A stretch of 64,000 bases of DNA from an uncultured Streptomyces sp. (GCF_947488945.1 NZ_CANLBS010000024.1:47463-111462); one strand, 5' to 3'. Positions 45,427-54,630 are shown, counted from the stretch's first letter. A program made the numbers and translations. The notes: generated from the sequence alone by a model not told the origin.

Positions 45427-47196
45427 GTGACGAGTACTGCGCCCGAGGCCCAGCGGGGCCAAGACGCCGGGGAGCCCCGCGGCGAAGAGCCATCGCCCTG
45501 GCAGCTGCGGCTGCGCCGGTTCGGTTACGCGCCGCGGGCCGGGGGGCCCGGACTGCGCGAGCGGCTGGTACCGCCCTACAACCGCCCAGGGCCCCGCCTG
45601 TGGTCGGTCCTCGGGGTGTCGCCGGACACCGAGGAACGCCTGGTGCGCTGGTCGGCGTGGGGCGGCCCGCTGCTGGTGACGCTCGTCGCCGGGGTGCTGC
45701 GGTTCTGGCGGCTCGGACAGCCCGACGCGGTGATATTCGACGAGACGTACTACGCCAAGGACGCCTGGGCGCTCATCAACCAGGGGTACGAGGGGGCGTG
45801 GCCCAAGGACATCGACAAGGTCATCCTCAACGACCCGTCGCGGGTGGACGTCCCCACCGACCCCGGTTACGTCGTGCATCCGCCGGTCGGCAAGTGGGTC
45901 ATCGGCCTCGGCGAGCAGATCTTCGGGTTCACCCCGTTCGGCTGGCGCTTCATGGTGGCGCTGCTCGGCACGGTCTCGGTCCTGCTGCTGTGCCGGATCG
46001 GCCGCCGGATGTTCCGGTCCACGTTCCTCGGCTGCCTGGCCGGCCTGCTGCTCGCGGTGGACGGCCTGCACTTCGTGATGAGCCGCACCGCGCTGCTCGA
46101 CCTGGTGCTGATGTTCTTCGTGCTCGCCGCGTTCGGCTGCCTGGTCGCCGACCGGGACTGGGCCCGGCGCAGACTCGCTGCGGCACTGCCGGTGGACGAG
46201 GACGGGGTGCTGCGGCCGGACGCGAGGATCGCCTCCACGCTGCGGCTGGGGTGGCGGCCCTGGCGGCTGGCGGCCGGCCTGATGCTGGGGCTCGCCTTCG
46301 CCACCAAGTGGAACGGCCTCTACATTCTGGCGGCGTTCGGCGTCATGACGGTGCTCTGGGACGCGGGCGCCCGCCGCACCGCCGGCGCGGTGCAGCCGTA
46401 CCTCGCGGTGCTCCGCCGCGATCTGCTGCCCGCCTTCCTGTCCACGGTGCCGGTCGCCCTCGCCACGTATCTCGCGTCCTGGACCGGCTGGCTCGTCACC
46501 GACAAGGGCTACCACCGCCACTGGGCCGAGACCGAGGGGCGCGGCAGCTCCTGGTCCTGGCTGCCGGACTGGCTGCGCAGCCTGTGGCACTACGAGGTCC
46601 AGGTGTACGACTTCCACGTCGGCCTCACCTCCGGACACACCTACCAGTCGAACCCGTGGAGCTGGATCGTCCTCGGCCGCCCCGTCTCGTACTTCTACGA
46701 GGAGGACTCCTGCACCTCCTCCGCGACCGGCAAGTGCGCCCGCGAGGTGCTCGCCCTAGGCACCCCGCTGCTGTGGTGGGCCGCCTGCTTCGCCCTGCTC
46801 TACGTGCTGTGGCGCTGGGTCTTCCGCCGCGACTGGCGGGCCGGCGCGATCGCCTGCGGGGTGGCCGCGGGCTGGGTGCCGTGGTTCTTCTACCAGGAAC
46901 GGACGATCTTCCTCTTCTACGCGGTCGTGTTCGTCCCGTTCCTCTGCCTCGCCGTCACGATGATGCTCGGCGCGATGCTCGGCCCGGCCCCCGGCACCGG
47001 CCCCAAGGCCGACACCGGCCTGCTGCCCTCCGCCGACCCCACCGGCGAACGCCGCCGCACGGTGGGCGTGGTCGCGGTGGGCGTGATCGTGCTGCTGATC
47101 GTCTGGAACTTCATCTACTTCTGGCCGCTGTACACGGGGACATCGATCCCGGAGGGGTCCTGGCGGGACCGGATGTGGCTGGACACCTGGGTGTAG
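45427..47196 (+). CDS. pmt: Polyprenol-phosphate-mannose:protein mannosyltransferase
   Basis: 589 aa GT39 membrane enzyme. It transfers mannose from polyprenyl-phosphomannose to Ser/Thr of secreted proteins. The catalytic Asp-Glu pair is in the first external loop (VIFDETYYAKDAW), and FATKWNGLYILAAFG is typical of bacterial Pmt. Ten or more hydrophobic helices follow, with a large C-terminal loop (EEDSCTSSATGKCAREV). Streptomyces pmt mutants are phage-resistant and antibiotic-sensitive (literature knowledge). GTG start. Divergent from rsmI. Confidence 0.93.
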   Translation: MTSTAPEAQRGQDAGEPRGEEPSPWQLRLRRFGYAPRAGGPGLRERLVPPYNRPGPRLWSVLGVSPDTEERLVRWSAWGGPLLVTLVAGVLRFWRLGQPDAVIFDETYYAKDAWALINQGYEGAWPKDIDKVILNDPSRVDVPTDPGYVVHPPVGKWVIGLGEQIFGFTPFGWRFMVALLGTVSVLLLCRIGRRMFRSTFLGCLAGLLLAVDGLHFVMSRTALLDLVLMFFVLAAFGCLVADRDWARRRLAAALPVDEDGVLRPDARIASTLRLGWRPWRLAAGLMLGLAFATKWNGLYILAAFGVMTVLWDAGARRTAGAVQPYLAVLRRDLLPAFLSTVPVALATYLASWTGWLVTDKGYHRHWAETEGRGSSWSWLPDWLRSLWHYEVQVYDFHVGLTSGHTYQSNPWSWIVLGRPVSYFYEEDSCTSSATGKCAREVLALGTPLLWWAACFALLYVLWRWVFRRDWRAGAIACGVAAGWVPWFFYQERTIFLFYAVVFVPFLCLAVTMMLGAMLGPAPGTGPKADTGLLPSADPTGERRRTVGVVAVGVIVLLIVWNFIYFWPLYTGTSIPEGSWRDRMWLDTWV

Positions 47197-47510
47197 CCGG
47201 ACAGTCGTGTGGAGAGGGCTCGGCCGTGCGTGGGCCGGGCCCCCTCCGCGGTGCGAGGGAGCAGAATCCAGCATGCATCGATGAGTCCGGAAAAGTCACC
47301 CGCATCGGCCTTCTTTCGCCTTTCCCTCTTCACCCGAGCGGTCTTTGTACCTGGCGGAGGCCCGTGCGGGAATGCCCGCGAGGGAGACATAAACCCAGCC
47401 ACACGTGAAAATGATCACATGACCCATTCCTTACGATGCCTTGCCCTCTTACGGAACTCCGAGAACGATCTGGGGGTTGCATAAAATTCTGATGATGAGG
47501 GGGAAATCTC
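47197..47510. other. Intergenic region before the small secreted protein
   Basis: 314 bp without a gene. It contains a probable promoter: GGAAC (47453-47457) and GTT (47476-47478) with an 18-nt spacer, a pattern of ECF-type sigma factors, and a TAAAAT hexamer at 47482-47487. It also contains a TGAAAATGAT segment at 47406 that resembles one half of a Zur box. Confidence 0.4.
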
Positions 47511-47843
47511 ATGGCTTTCACGAAGAAGATCTCGGCTGCCGCCGTCGCGACGGCGGCTCTCCTGGGAGCCGGACTGGCCGGTGCGGCTCCGGCCTCTGCA
47601 GCCGGCCCCACCGGGTGCTCCAGTTGGTCGGACAGCGCCGGCGTCAAGGGGTACGCGGACTGCACCGGGGGCGCCGGCTCCGTGCGCGTCGTCGTCACGT
47701 GCATCAACTACCGCGGAATCTCCTCGACGCACAGCGGATCCTGGGTCACGGCCACGTCGTCGGCCGCCTCGGTGTACAGCTGCGGCGGAGAGACGGCCTG
47801 GGTCCAGAGCACGACCTACCAGACGTCGATCTCCATCGGCTGA
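47511..47843 (+). CDS. Small secreted cysteine-containing protein
   Basis: 110 aa. Sec signal peptide with cleavage near APASAAG (residues ~29-31), then an ~80-residue mature part with four cysteines (TGCSSW, ADCTGG, VTCINY, YSCGGE), probably two disulphides, and a Ser/Thr/Gly-rich beta character. It resembles the many small exported proteins of Streptomyces with no known function. GAGGGGG lies 7 nt before the ATG. Confidence 0.8.
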   Translation: MAFTKKISAAAVATAALLGAGLAGAAPASAAGPTGCSSWSDSAGVKGYADCTGGAGSVRVVVTCINYRGISSTHSGSWVTATSSAASVYSCGGETAWVQSTTYQTSISIG

Positions 47844-48392
47844 GCCCGTCACCGGCGTCGGACGGAGAGCCGCCGACAACGGCGGAATCCGTCCGGCGAC
47901 CGCTTTCCGGGCGTCCGTCCGCTATCCGGGCGTCCGGAAATCGCCCCGAAAAAAGTCCAAGTGCATTCGATGACGCATGGAAACCCGCCCGACCGGGCGC
48001 TCCCGCCCGGCCAGGCGCATTCGTGAGTACGCGCGGGGGCGTGGAATACGCCCGTGTGCACGGAATGTGCACCCGCAGAGCGTCCTGAAAACGTCTGCGA
48101 TCACTTTCTTCCCCAGAGCCTGCGGCGAGGCCGCCGCCGCGCACGGGATGCCCTCCGCCGGGTGTGCGACGGGGGCGGCCCACGCACCGGGGGCGCCGTG
48201 ACGCGGAAACCGGTCATTCTCCGTGCCGAGCCCCTTCCCCTTGCACACCCCGGAGAGCGCTCCCGTGCGCGGTGTCCCGGTCCGGTAACAGGGGCTCGGC
48301 GGGCGGGAGTTCGTCCCGTACAGTCAAAATGACAACACCCCTTTGAACGCGTTCAAGGGGGTGCACGGGGAACGGGGAAGGGGACTGCGTCC
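47844..48392. other. 549-bp region with structured leader upstream of the PBP gene
   Basis: No gene supported. GCCGAGCCCC (48225-48234) and GGGGCTCGGC (48291-48300) form perfect arms 56 nt apart, with additional GC-rich pairing inside; just downstream lies the 28-bp palindrome at 48336-48363. Confidence 0.45.
48336..48363 (+). promoter_or_regulatory. 28-bp near-perfect palindrome upstream of the PBP
   Basis: Left arm CACCCCTTTGAACG and right arm CGTTCAAGGGGGTG, with one mismatch in 14 pairs, 29 nt before the start codon. A strong candidate operator, or a hairpin near the ribosome-binding site (GGGGAAGGGG) of the PBP gene. Confidence 0.5.
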
Positions 48393-50018
48393 ATGCGCAG
48401 TGGAGCGAAAGTCGGCATCGTCGGCGGTGTCTTCGTGCTGGTGGCCGGGGGGCTGGGGTACGGCGCGTACGCGGCGCTGTTCTCGGACGCCGACGGGACC
48501 ACGACGCAGGGCGCACCCGCCGAGGTGAAGACGGGACCGCCGAGCGCGGACGAGGTGGCGGAGACGACGAAGGCGTTCTTCGACGCCTGGACCACCGGGA
48601 ACGCGGCGAAGGCCGCCCGGCTCACCAACAACGACACGGTCGCCGAACCGCTGCTGGCCGGGTACGCCACCGACGCGCACGTCACCGGGGCCACGATCAC
48701 CCCCGGCACTGCGACCGGCGCGACCGTCCCGTACACCGTGAAGGCGACGGTCTCCTACGACGGCACGTCGGTCCCGTGGTCGTACGCGACGAAGCTCACC
48801 GTGGTGCGGGGACTGACCACCGGGAAGGCGCTCGTCGACTGGGCGCCGACCGTCATCCACCCGGAGCTGACGGACGGCGCCTCGCTCGTCACCGGTGAGG
48901 CGACGGCCGCGCCGATCGAGGCGACCGACCACGACGGCAAGCCGCTGACGAAGGAGAAGTACCCCTCCCTCGGGCCGATCCTGGACACCCTGCGCACGCG
49001 GTACGGGGACGCGGCCGGCGGCACCCCGGGCATCGAGACGTGGATCAAGAGCGCCGACGGCAAGAAGGCGGACAAGTCCCTGCTGACGCTCTCCAAGGGC
49101 AAGGCGGGCAAGCTGCGCACGACCATCGACGCGGAGGCCCAGGCGGCGGCGGAGAAGGCGGTCAAGGGATTCTCCAAGGCATCCGTGGTGGCGGTGAAGC
49201 CGTCCACGGGAGCGATCCGCGCGGTCGCCAACAACCCCGTCACGGAGTTCAACGTGGCGCTCCAGGGGCAGCAGGCCCCCGGTTCCACGATGAAGATCGT
49301 GACGGCCGCGATGCTGATGGAACGCGGCAAGGCCACCGCCAACGGGGCGACCGAATGCCCCAAGGACGTGCTCTACCAGGGCCGCAGCTTCCACAACCTG
49401 GACAACTTCTCACTGCCGGACGGCTCCACCTTCACCAACACCTTCGCCGCCTCCTGCAACACCGGCTTCATCAAGCTGATCGACGACGTGGACGACGACT
49501 CCGCGCTCGCCGAGGAGGCCCGCGAGGTCTTCGGGATCGGTTTGGAGTGGAAGAGCGGGGTGTCCACCTTCGACGGCAGCGTCCCGGAGGAGATGGGCGG
49601 TGAGGCGGCCGCCCAGTACATCGGGCAGGGCACCATCCAGATGAACGCGCTCAACGTCGCGTCGATCACCGCGACCGCCCGCAACGGCACCTTCCGCCAG
49701 CCGATCATCGTCGACCAGGACCTCGACGGCCGTGAACTGGCGCAGGCCACCCGGTCGCTGTCCCCGTCCGTCCAGAAGCAGTTGACGCAGATGATGCGGG
49801 CGACCGCCTCCTGGGGCACGGCCGCCAAGGCGATGGCCTCGGTGGGCGGCGACAAGGGCGCCAAGACCGGTTCGGCCGAGGTCGACGGCCAGGCCACGTC
49901 CAACAGCTGGTTCACCGGATTCAGTGACGACCTGGCCGCCGCGGCCGTCGTCCAGTCCGGCGGGCACGGTGGCGACGCGGCGGGGCCGGTCGTGGCGGCG
50001 GTGCTCAACGCGGGCTGA
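48393..50018 (+). CDS. Class B penicillin-binding protein (peptidoglycan transpeptidase)
   Basis: 541 aa. An N-terminal TM anchor (GIVGGVFVLVAGGLGYGAYAA) is followed by an NTF2-like/MecA-N domain (~50-170, VAETTKAFFDAWTTGN). The transpeptidase has S298-T-M-K301 (nucleophile), S354-C-N356 and K491-T-G. This is the architecture of PBPs with intrinsically low affinity for beta-lactams, but resistance cannot be inferred from sequence alone. Short relative to typical class B enzymes (no large dimerisation domain). Confidence 0.93.
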   Translation: MRSGAKVGIVGGVFVLVAGGLGYGAYAALFSDADGTTTQGAPAEVKTGPPSADEVAETTKAFFDAWTTGNAAKAARLTNNDTVAEPLLAGYATDAHVTGATITPGTATGATVPYTVKATVSYDGTSVPWSYATKLTVVRGLTTGKALVDWAPTVIHPELTDGASLVTGEATAAPIEATDHDGKPLTKEKYPSLGPILDTLRTRYGDAAGGTPGIETWIKSADGKKADKSLLTLSKGKAGKLRTTIDAEAQAAAEKAVKGFSKASVVAVKPSTGAIRAVANNPVTEFNVALQGQQAPGSTMKIVTAAMLMERGKATANGATECPKDVLYQGRSFHNLDNFSLPDGSTFTNTFAASCNTGFIKLIDDVDDDSALAEEAREVFGIGLEWKSGVSTFDGSVPEEMGGEAAAQYIGQGTIQMNALNVASITATARNGTFRQPIIVDQDLDGRELAQATRSLSPSVQKQLTQMMRATASWGTAAKAMASVGGDKGAKTGSAEVDGQATSNSWFTGFSDDLAAAAVVQSGGHGGDAAGPVVAAVLNAG

Positions 50019-50213
50019 ACGGAACGGGATCGGCGGTCCGCAGCAGCCCGCGCCGGGCCGTTCGGCCGCCCCCGTACGCCCCCGCGCGACGGACCTGCCG
50101 AACCGCTCCGGGCCGCCCCGCCCCGTCCCGCCGCGTCCCGCCGCGTCCCGCCGCGTCCCGCCGGGCGAAACGTCCTCGCGGGCTTCCCCGGGCGGCCGAT
50201 AGCGTGCGGATCC
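50019..50213. repeat. Tandem CCGCGTCCCG repeats between PBP and ybaK-like gene
   Basis: At 50131-50160 three perfect 10-bp tandem units CCGCGTCCCG occur, preceded by a CCCCGTCCCG variant. GC-rich intergenic low-complexity DNA, no other feature. Confidence 0.55.
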
Positions 50214-50762
50214 ATGAGCACTTCCGACCACACCACCCCGCCCGCCACGACGTCCACCGCCCCGGCTCCCCCCGCCGGGTCACCCGCCTCCGAGGCCCAC
50301 CCCCGGTTCGCCGCCGCGCTCGACGCGCTGGGACTCGACGTCGAGGTCCGCCGCTTCCCGGACGCGACCCGCACCGCCGCGGAGGCCGCGGCGGCGATCG
50401 GCTGCGCACTCGCGGAGATCGTCAAGTCACTCGTCTTCGCGGCGGACGGCGTGCCGGTCCTGGTCCTGATGGACGGCTCCTCGCGGGTCGACGTGGAGCG
50501 GGTACGGCAGGAACTCGGGGCCGAGAAGGTCGTCCGGGCCGACGCCGCACTCGTCCGGGAGACCACCGGGTACGCGATCGGGGGTGTGCCGCCGTTCGGT
50601 CACGCGACCAGGACCCGGGTGCTGGCCGACCGCGGCCTGCTGGAGCACGGCGTGGTGTGGGCCGCCGCCGGAACGCCGCACACGGTGTTCCCGCTCGACC
50701 CGAAGACGCTGATCGGGCACGCCGGCGGCACCCTCGTGGACGTGCGCGAGCGCACCGCGTGA
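50214..50762 (+). CDS. YbaK/EbsC family aminoacyl-tRNA deacylase
   Basis: 182 aa. The YbaK fold covers ~30-180: RRFPDATRTAAEAAAAIGC, the Lys of the active site in EIVKSLVF, TGYAIGGVPPFGH and HTVFPLDPKTLIG. Such proteins clear mischarged tRNAs (Cys-tRNA-Pro, Ala-tRNA-Pro). The N-terminal ~25 residues are Pro/Thr-rich and probably disordered. The stop overlaps the transporter start (GTGA). Confidence 0.9.
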   Translation: MSTSDHTTPPATTSTAPAPPAGSPASEAHPRFAAALDALGLDVEVRRFPDATRTAAEAAAAIGCALAEIVKSLVFAADGVPVLVLMDGSSRVDVERVRQELGAEKVVRADAALVRETTGYAIGGVPPFGHATRTRVLADRGLLEHGVVWAAAGTPHTVFPLDPKTLIGHAGGTLVDVRERTA

Positions 50763-51610
50763 CCCCGCTCGTCGTCGGCGCGGTCCTGCTGGCCGCGTTC
50801 ACGCACGCGAGCTGGAACGCCATTGCCCACGGCATCCGGGACAAACTCGTCTCCTTCACGCTGATCTCCGGCGGCGGGCTGGTGATCGGTGCGGTGGGCG
50901 CGTGCTTCGCGCCCTTCCCGGCGGCGGACGCGTGGCCGTACCTGGTCGTCTCGGCGGCGCTGCACGTGCTGTACATGGTGCTGCTGATGCGGTCGTTCAC
51001 CCTGGGCGACTTCGGCCAGATGTACCCGATCGCCCGCGGCACCGCCCCGCTCGTCGTCACCGTGCTGGCCGCCGTGTTCGTCGGCGAGCGTCCGGACGGC
51101 TGGGCGACGGCGGGGGTCGTGGTGGCCTCGGCCGGGCTGGTCGGTGTCGCGCTCTGGGGCATCCGGGGCTCGGGCGGACGGCCCGACTGGCCGGCGCTGC
51201 TCGCGGCGCTCGCGACGGGTCTGGCGATCGCCGGGTACACGACGGTCGACGGAGTCGGGGTGCGTGCCTCGGGCAGTTCGCTCGGGTACGTCGCCTGGCT
51301 GATGATCCTGGAGGGGATCGCCATCCCTGCCTACGCCCTCTGGCGGCGGCGCGGCCGACTGCTGCCGGAACTGCGGCCGTTCGCGGCCCGCGGCCTGTTC
51401 GGCGCGGCGCTCTCCGTCACGGCTTACGGGCTGGTGCTGTGGGCGCAGACCAGGGCCCCGCTGGCCCCGATCGCGGCTCTGCGCGAGTCGTCGATCATCG
51501 TGGGCGCGGCCTTCGGGACGCTGTTCTTCAAGGAGAAGTTCGGGGCCCCGCGGATCGCCGCGGCCGGGCTGATGGTCGTCGGCATCGGGCTGATGCTGCA
51601 CACCGCCTGA
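50759..51610 (+). CDS. EamA/DMT-superfamily transporter
   Basis: 283 aa with ten predicted TM helices in two five-helix EamA repeats. MYPIARGTAPLVV and APLAPIAALRESSIIVG are typical for this family. Probably exports metabolites; substrate unknown. Coupled to the YbaK gene by GTGA, suggesting a shared operon rather than a functional link. Confidence 0.88.
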   Translation: MTPLVVGAVLLAAFTHASWNAIAHGIRDKLVSFTLISGGGLVIGAVGACFAPFPAADAWPYLVVSAALHVLYMVLLMRSFTLGDFGQMYPIARGTAPLVVTVLAAVFVGERPDGWATAGVVVASAGLVGVALWGIRGSGGRPDWPALLAALATGLAIAGYTTVDGVGVRASGSSLGYVAWLMILEGIAIPAYALWRRRGRLLPELRPFAARGLFGAALSVTAYGLVLWAQTRAPLAPIAALRESSIIVGAAFGTLFFKEKFGAPRIAAAGLMVVGIGLMLHTA

Positions 51611-51663
51611 GGTGGGGCGGGGGCAGGGGACCGCAGCCCGTGCCCCCGTCCCACCCTGAAGGG

Positions 51664-52530
51664 CTAGGAAGCCGGCAGCTCCGTCTCGTCCCTGATCGCG
51701 TTTTTGAAACCGGTGTTGACGGCCAGCAGTCCGCCGTCCACCCGGAGGGTGATCCCGGTGATCCAGGACGCGTCGGCGGAGGCCAGGAAGGCCACGGCCG
51801 CCGCGATGTCCTCCGGTTCCCCGATCCGGCCGAGCGGGTAGAGGGCGGTGGCCCGGCCGAGGTCGTCTTCACGGCCCGCCCAGGCGGTGGTGCGCAGGGT
51901 GCCGGGGGCGATGAGGTTGACCCGGACGCCGCGCGGTCCGGCGTGGCCCGCCAGCGTACGGGTCAGGCTGGCCAGGCCCGCCTTCGCGGCGCTGTACGCG
52001 TGGCCGCCGAAGTCCTGTTCGCCGTTGACGGAGCCGATGGAGACGATCGCCCCCCGGCCGGAGGCCACCAGGTGGGGCAGCGCGGCGCGGGAGCAGCGGA
52101 AGGCGCCGCCCAGCGAGATGTCCAGGCGGTCTTCCCACGCCTCGTCGGGCTCGTCCTCGAAGAGCGGGGCGTCCCCGCCCGCCGCGTAGGCGTTGTTGAC
52201 GAGGACGTCGAGCCGTCCGAAGGCGGCCACGGCGTGCGCGACCGCCGCCTCCACCGCCGCCCGGTCGCCGACGTCGCAGGCCAAGGCCTCGGCGGTGGAG
52301 CCGGCCGCCCCGATCTCCGCCGCCACCCGCTTCGCCCGGTCGCCGTCCAGGTCGGTGACCAGGACGGCGGCGCCCTCGCGGGCCAGCCGGTGGGCGGTCG
52401 CGGCCCCGACGCCCTGCCCGGCCCCGGTGATCAGGACGGAGTACCCGTCGAAGCGGCCGCCGGGCACGGATGCGGCGGGGGTGGTCGCGGGAGCGGCGCG
52501 GCGATCGGCGGGCTCGGATATCGGCGTCAT
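51664..52530 (-). CDS. Short-chain dehydrogenase/reductase
   Basis: 288 aa. NAD(P)-binding TGAGQGVGAATAHRL, acidic residue in TDLDGD (suggesting NAD(H) preference), NNAY (variant of NNAG) and the catalytic SIGSVNG...YSAAK. The C-terminus carries VDGGLLAVNTGFKNAI. Start ATG at 52530 overlaps the hydrolase stop (ATGA), so it is cotranscribed downstream of it. Substrate unknown. Confidence 0.9.
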   Translation of the reverse strand: MTPISEPADRRAAPATTPAASVPGGRFDGYSVLITGAGQGVGAATAHRLAREGAAVLVTDLDGDRAKRVAAEIGAAGSTAEALACDVGDRAAVEAAVAHAVAAFGRLDVLVNNAYAAGGDAPLFEDEPDEAWEDRLDISLGGAFRCSRAALPHLVASGRGAIVSIGSVNGEQDFGGHAYSAAKAGLASLTRTLAGHAGPRGVRVNLIAPGTLRTTAWAGREDDLGRATALYPLGRIGEPEDIAAAVAFLASADASWITGITLRVDGGLLAVNTGFKNAIRDETELPAS

Positions 52531-53711
52531 AGCACCGACCGTACTGCGCGCACGATCGCCTGCGCACGGGGGTCGGCGGTGACCCCCTTCTGCAGACCGT
52601 TCGTCACATAGCCGAGGGCGACGCCCGATTCGGGGTCGGCGAAGCCGAGCGAACCGCCGCGGCCGGGATGGCCGAAGGAGCCGGGGCCGAGCAGCGGGGC
52701 CGCCGGGCCGTGCAGCATGTAGCCCAGGCCGAAACGGGTGTTGACCACCAGCACCCGGTCCGGTCCCGAGGACTCCTCGGTGCGGGCCAGGGTCAGGGTG
52801 GCCGGGGCGAACAGCCGGTGGCCGTCCACGTCCCCGATCATCGCCGCGTAGCAGCGGGCCAGGGCGCGGGCGGTGGCGATGCCGTTGGAGGCGGGGAGTT
52901 CGGCGGCCCGGTACGCCTCGTCGTTCTCGTCGGGGAACGGGTCGATCGAGTCGAAGGCGCGGCGGGTCAGGGACCCCGGAACGGCGTACGCCTCCACCAC
53001 GGCCCGCTTGGGGCGCATCCGCAGCGCTCCCGCGTCCCCGGCGGCGGGCGCCTCCACCCGGCCGATCCGGCCGATGCGGTGCGCCTCGTCGGCCGGCAGC
53101 CCGAACCAGAAGTCGAGGCCGAGCGGCCGGCCGATCTCCTCGGTGACCCAGCGGCCGATGGTCCGGCCGGTCGCCCGGCGCACCAGTTCGCCGACGAGCC
53201 AGCTGTACGTCTGCGGGTGGTACCCGTGGTCGGTGCCGGGCTCCCACGCGGGGCGCTGGGCGGCGACCGCACGCGGTCCCGAGACGCCGTCGATCGCCTC
53301 GGCCGGGGTGAGCCGGCGGTCCAGCGCGGGAAGACCCGCCCGGTGCGCCAGCAGGTGGCGGACCAGGACGCGTTCCTTGCCGTTCGCCTTGAACTCCGGC
53401 CAGTACGTGCCCACCGGGGCGTCCAGGTCGACCTGGCCGCGCTGATGGAGCATCAGCGGCACCGCGGCGGCGATGCCCTTGCCCGCCGAGCGCACGACCT
53501 GCACGGTGTCGACCGCCCACGGCTCGGTGCCGTCGACGTCCTTGGTGCCGGCCCACAGGTCCACGACCTTGCGCCCGTCGCGGTAGAGGGCGACGGCCGC
53601 GCCGCGCTCACCGCGCTCCTCGAAGTTGCGCACGAAGGCGTCCCGGACCGCTTCGAATCCGGGTGCCACCGTGCCTCGTACGTCCACGCCTGTCTCCGCG
53701 CTCCCGCTCAT
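52527..53711 (-). CDS. Class C beta-lactamase-like serine hydrolase (esterase EstB type)
   Basis: 394 aa without signal peptide. Active site S-A-G-K (VVRSAGKGIAAA), Y-S-W as second motif (QTYSWLVGELVRRATGRTIG) and H-P-G (GSFGHPGRGGS) as third. The S-A-G-K form and the cytoplasmic location match carboxylesterase-like members (family knowledge) rather than true beta-lactamases. ATG 53711 chosen over the ORF start 21 bp upstream. Likely acts with the SDR in a small catabolic operon. Confidence 0.86.
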   Translation of the reverse strand: MSGSAETGVDVRGTVAPGFEAVRDAFVRNFEERGERGAAVALYRDGRKVVDLWAGTKDVDGTEPWAVDTVQVVRSAGKGIAAAVPLMLHQRGQVDLDAPVGTYWPEFKANGKERVLVRHLLAHRAGLPALDRRLTPAEAIDGVSGPRAVAAQRPAWEPGTDHGYHPQTYSWLVGELVRRATGRTIGRWVTEEIGRPLGLDFWFGLPADEAHRIGRIGRVEAPAAGDAGALRMRPKRAVVEAYAVPGSLTRRAFDSIDPFPDENDEAYRAAELPASNGIATARALARCYAAMIGDVDGHRLFAPATLTLARTEESSGPDRVLVVNTRFGLGYMLHGPAAPLLGPGSFGHPGRGGSLGFADPESGVALGYVTNGLQKGVTADPRAQAIVRAVRSVL

Positions 53712-53753
53712 CCCCCCATGGTGCATCCCCACGCAGGTGAAATGGGGGGCGGG

Positions 53754-54542
53754 TCAACTTCTGTTGACGCTCACGGACCGCGGATCGAAGCCGAAGGGCA
53801 GCTCCAGCCGGTGGGCGCGCATCAGTTCGTCGTCGCAGAGCAGGGCCTGCGTGCGGTCGTCGGCGACGATCACACCCTCGCTGAGGATCACCGCCCGTCC
53901 GCAGAGCTCCAGGGCGTACGGCAGGTCGTGCGTGACCATCAGCACGGTCACGTCCAAGGAGCGCAGGATGTCGGCCAGTTCGCGCCGGGACGCGGGGTCC
54001 AGGTTGGACGAGGGCTCGTCCAGCACCAGGATCTCCGGCTCCATGGCGAGCACGGTGGCCACCGCGACGCGGCGGCGCTGCCCGAAGGAGAGGTGGTGCG
54101 GCGGCCGGTCGGCGTACCCGGCCATGCCGACCTGCTCCAGGGCCGCGGTGACGCGGGCTTCGAGGGCCGGGCCGCGCAGTCCGGCCGCCGCCGGTCCGAA
54201 GGCGACGTCCTCGCGGACGGTCGGCATGAAGAGCTGGTCGTCGGGGTCCTGGAAGACGATGCCGACCCGGCGGCGGATCTCGGCGAGGTTGCGCTTGGCG
54301 ACGGGCAGCCCGGCGACGTGGACGGTGCCCGCGCCGGCGTCGAGGATGCCGTTGAGGTGGAGCACGAGGGTGGTCTTGCCCGCGCCGTTGGGCCCGAGCA
54401 GGGCCACCCGCTCGCCGCGTCCCACGGTGAGGTCGACCCCGAACAGGGCCTGGTGGCCGTCGGGGTAGGCGTACGCGAGTCCGCGCACGTCGAGGGAGGG
54501 GGCGGGCGCCGCGCCCGCGGGGCCGCCGACGTCTGTGTTCAT
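53754..54542 (-). CDS. cbiO: Energy-coupling-factor ATPase CbiO/NikO
   Basis: 262 aa ATP-binding protein with Walker A GPNGAGKTT, Q-loop FQDPDDQLFMP (typical of CbiO), signature LSFGQRRRVAVATVL and Walker B ILVLDEPSSNLD. It powers Ni/Co uptake with the membrane proteins encoded upstream. ATG 54542 (MNTDVGGPAGA) chosen. Gap to cbiQ is 88 bp. Confidence 0.93.
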   Translation of the reverse strand: MNTDVGGPAGAAPAPSLDVRGLAYAYPDGHQALFGVDLTVGRGERVALLGPNGAGKTTLVLHLNGILDAGAGTVHVAGLPVAKRNLAEIRRRVGIVFQDPDDQLFMPTVREDVAFGPAAAGLRGPALEARVTAALEQVGMAGYADRPPHHLSFGQRRRVAVATVLAMEPEILVLDEPSSNLDPASRRELADILRSLDVTVLMVTHDLPYALELCGRAVILSEGVIVADDRTQALLCDDELMRAHRLELPFGFDPRSVSVNRS

Positions 54543-54630
54543 GGAAGCCTCGCACGGCTCGTAGGGCTGATCCCGTACGGGTACGGGACGTTGACGCATC
54601 GGTGTGGGGGCGGCGGTCAGGGCGGGCGAC

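Noticed and set aside
47406..47420. Zur box (TGAAAATGATTTTCA)
   Set aside because: Only the first ten bases match; the right half is CACAT, so symmetry is lost. Noted but not called.
48393..50018. PBP2a-type resistance determinant
   Set aside because: The MecA-N domain alone does not indicate resistance. Such PBPs are normal in streptomycetes.
43261..53711. True beta-lactamases at 43261-44382 and 52527-53711
   Set aside because: Neither has a signal peptide and both show esterase/peptidase-like motif variants (S-A-S-K, S-A-G-K), so they are called serine hydrolases.
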